NCBI RefSeq assembly: GCF_000284315.1
Contig: NC_017094.1
Location: 2,015,486-2,079,485 of the forward strand
Direction: 5' to 3'
DNA from: Leptospirillum ferrooxidans C2-3
GTDB taxonomy: Bacteria; Nitrospirota; Leptospirillia; Leptospirillales; Leptospirillaceae
Length of the DNA stretch: 64,000 nt
The first letter of the stretch is position 1. Every line of letters starts with the position of its first letter. Shown one piece after another: positions 63,986 through 64,000 of the stretch. The notes beneath the pieces are model-generated. The model saw only the letters and a list, made by a program, of their open reading frames with translations. It made no database searches and was not told where the DNA came from. The position numbers were made by a program, and so were the translations under genes.

Positions 63986-64000
63986 CGACAACAAATCAAT

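Noticed and set aside
1-64000. CRISPR array, prophage block or complete restriction/defence cassette
   Set aside because: No regularly spaced repeats, cas, phage structural or restriction genes were seen on either strand; the toxin-antitoxin pair is the only defence-like locus.

Overview
This window is a piece of a bacterial chromosome, most likely from an acidophilic iron oxidiser of the genus Leptospirillum (Nitrospirota). That placement is an inference from gene content: a large secreted monohaem protein resembling the Leptospirillum outer-membrane cytochrome 572 family, other exported c-type cytochromes, a PuuD-like membrane protein and a PEP-CTERM protein sit among Nitrospirota-like housekeeping genes. 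No marker here fixes the species.

Layout. 1-4.7 kb: a partial Slp-type lipoprotein gene (-), divergent from a tightly coupled operon with DUF4912, PspA/IM30, a membrane-anchored repeat/zinc-ribbon protein, a MurG-like glycosyltransferase and a secreted protein, which looks like an envelope-stress or envelope-assembly unit. 4.7-8.75 kb: tRNA-Leu(UAA), then a 3.4-kb accessory patch bounded by two copies of the tRNA 3' end plus its flank. The patch holds a decayed IS3 element, a HigBA-type toxin-antitoxin pair and a complete IS256-family insertion with an 8-bp target duplication. 8.8-17.1 kb: a PEP-CTERM protein, pirin, an MFS transporter, the Cyt572-like protein and an HDOD signalling pair. 17.5-22.7 kb: one very large PAS/GAF/GGDEF/EAL protein. 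22.7-26.2 kb: a redox cluster with a solute-binding protein, a Tat-exported DsrE-like protein and a tetrahaem protein whose C-terminal half is TsdA-like (thiosulfate dehydrogenase).

26-41 kb: gpmA, two tiny membrane proteins, a DEAD-box helicase, a class-I amidotransferase, an overlapping rph-rdgB-nagZ-murI cluster, an ABC-F ATPase, a DHH phosphoesterase, hsp20 with a strong promoter and a possible RNA thermometer, an RsuA-family pseudouridine synthase, a lytic transglycosylase, an HD phosphohydrolase and rnpB. 41.5-47.1 kb: an RNase HI-like gene, a zinc-ribbon coiled-coil gene, tRNA-CAU and the macromolecular-synthesis order rpsU-yqeY-dnaG-rpoD. 47.5-59.7 kb: HU, then one long minus-strand run rho-rpmE-prfA-prmC-murA-hisG-hisD-hisC-hisB-hisH-hisA-hisF-hisIE-hinT, mostly with overlapping or abutting genes. 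60.2-64 kb: a monohaem cytochrome c, a broken IS200/IS605 element with tnpA and tnpB, and a histone-deacetylase-family gene that abuts the element's right end.

The least ordinary items are the tetrahaem TsdA fusion with its neighbours, the DUF4912-PspA operon, the tRNA-bounded accessory patch and the hsp20 leader. No CRISPR array, prophage or complete defence island is visible.
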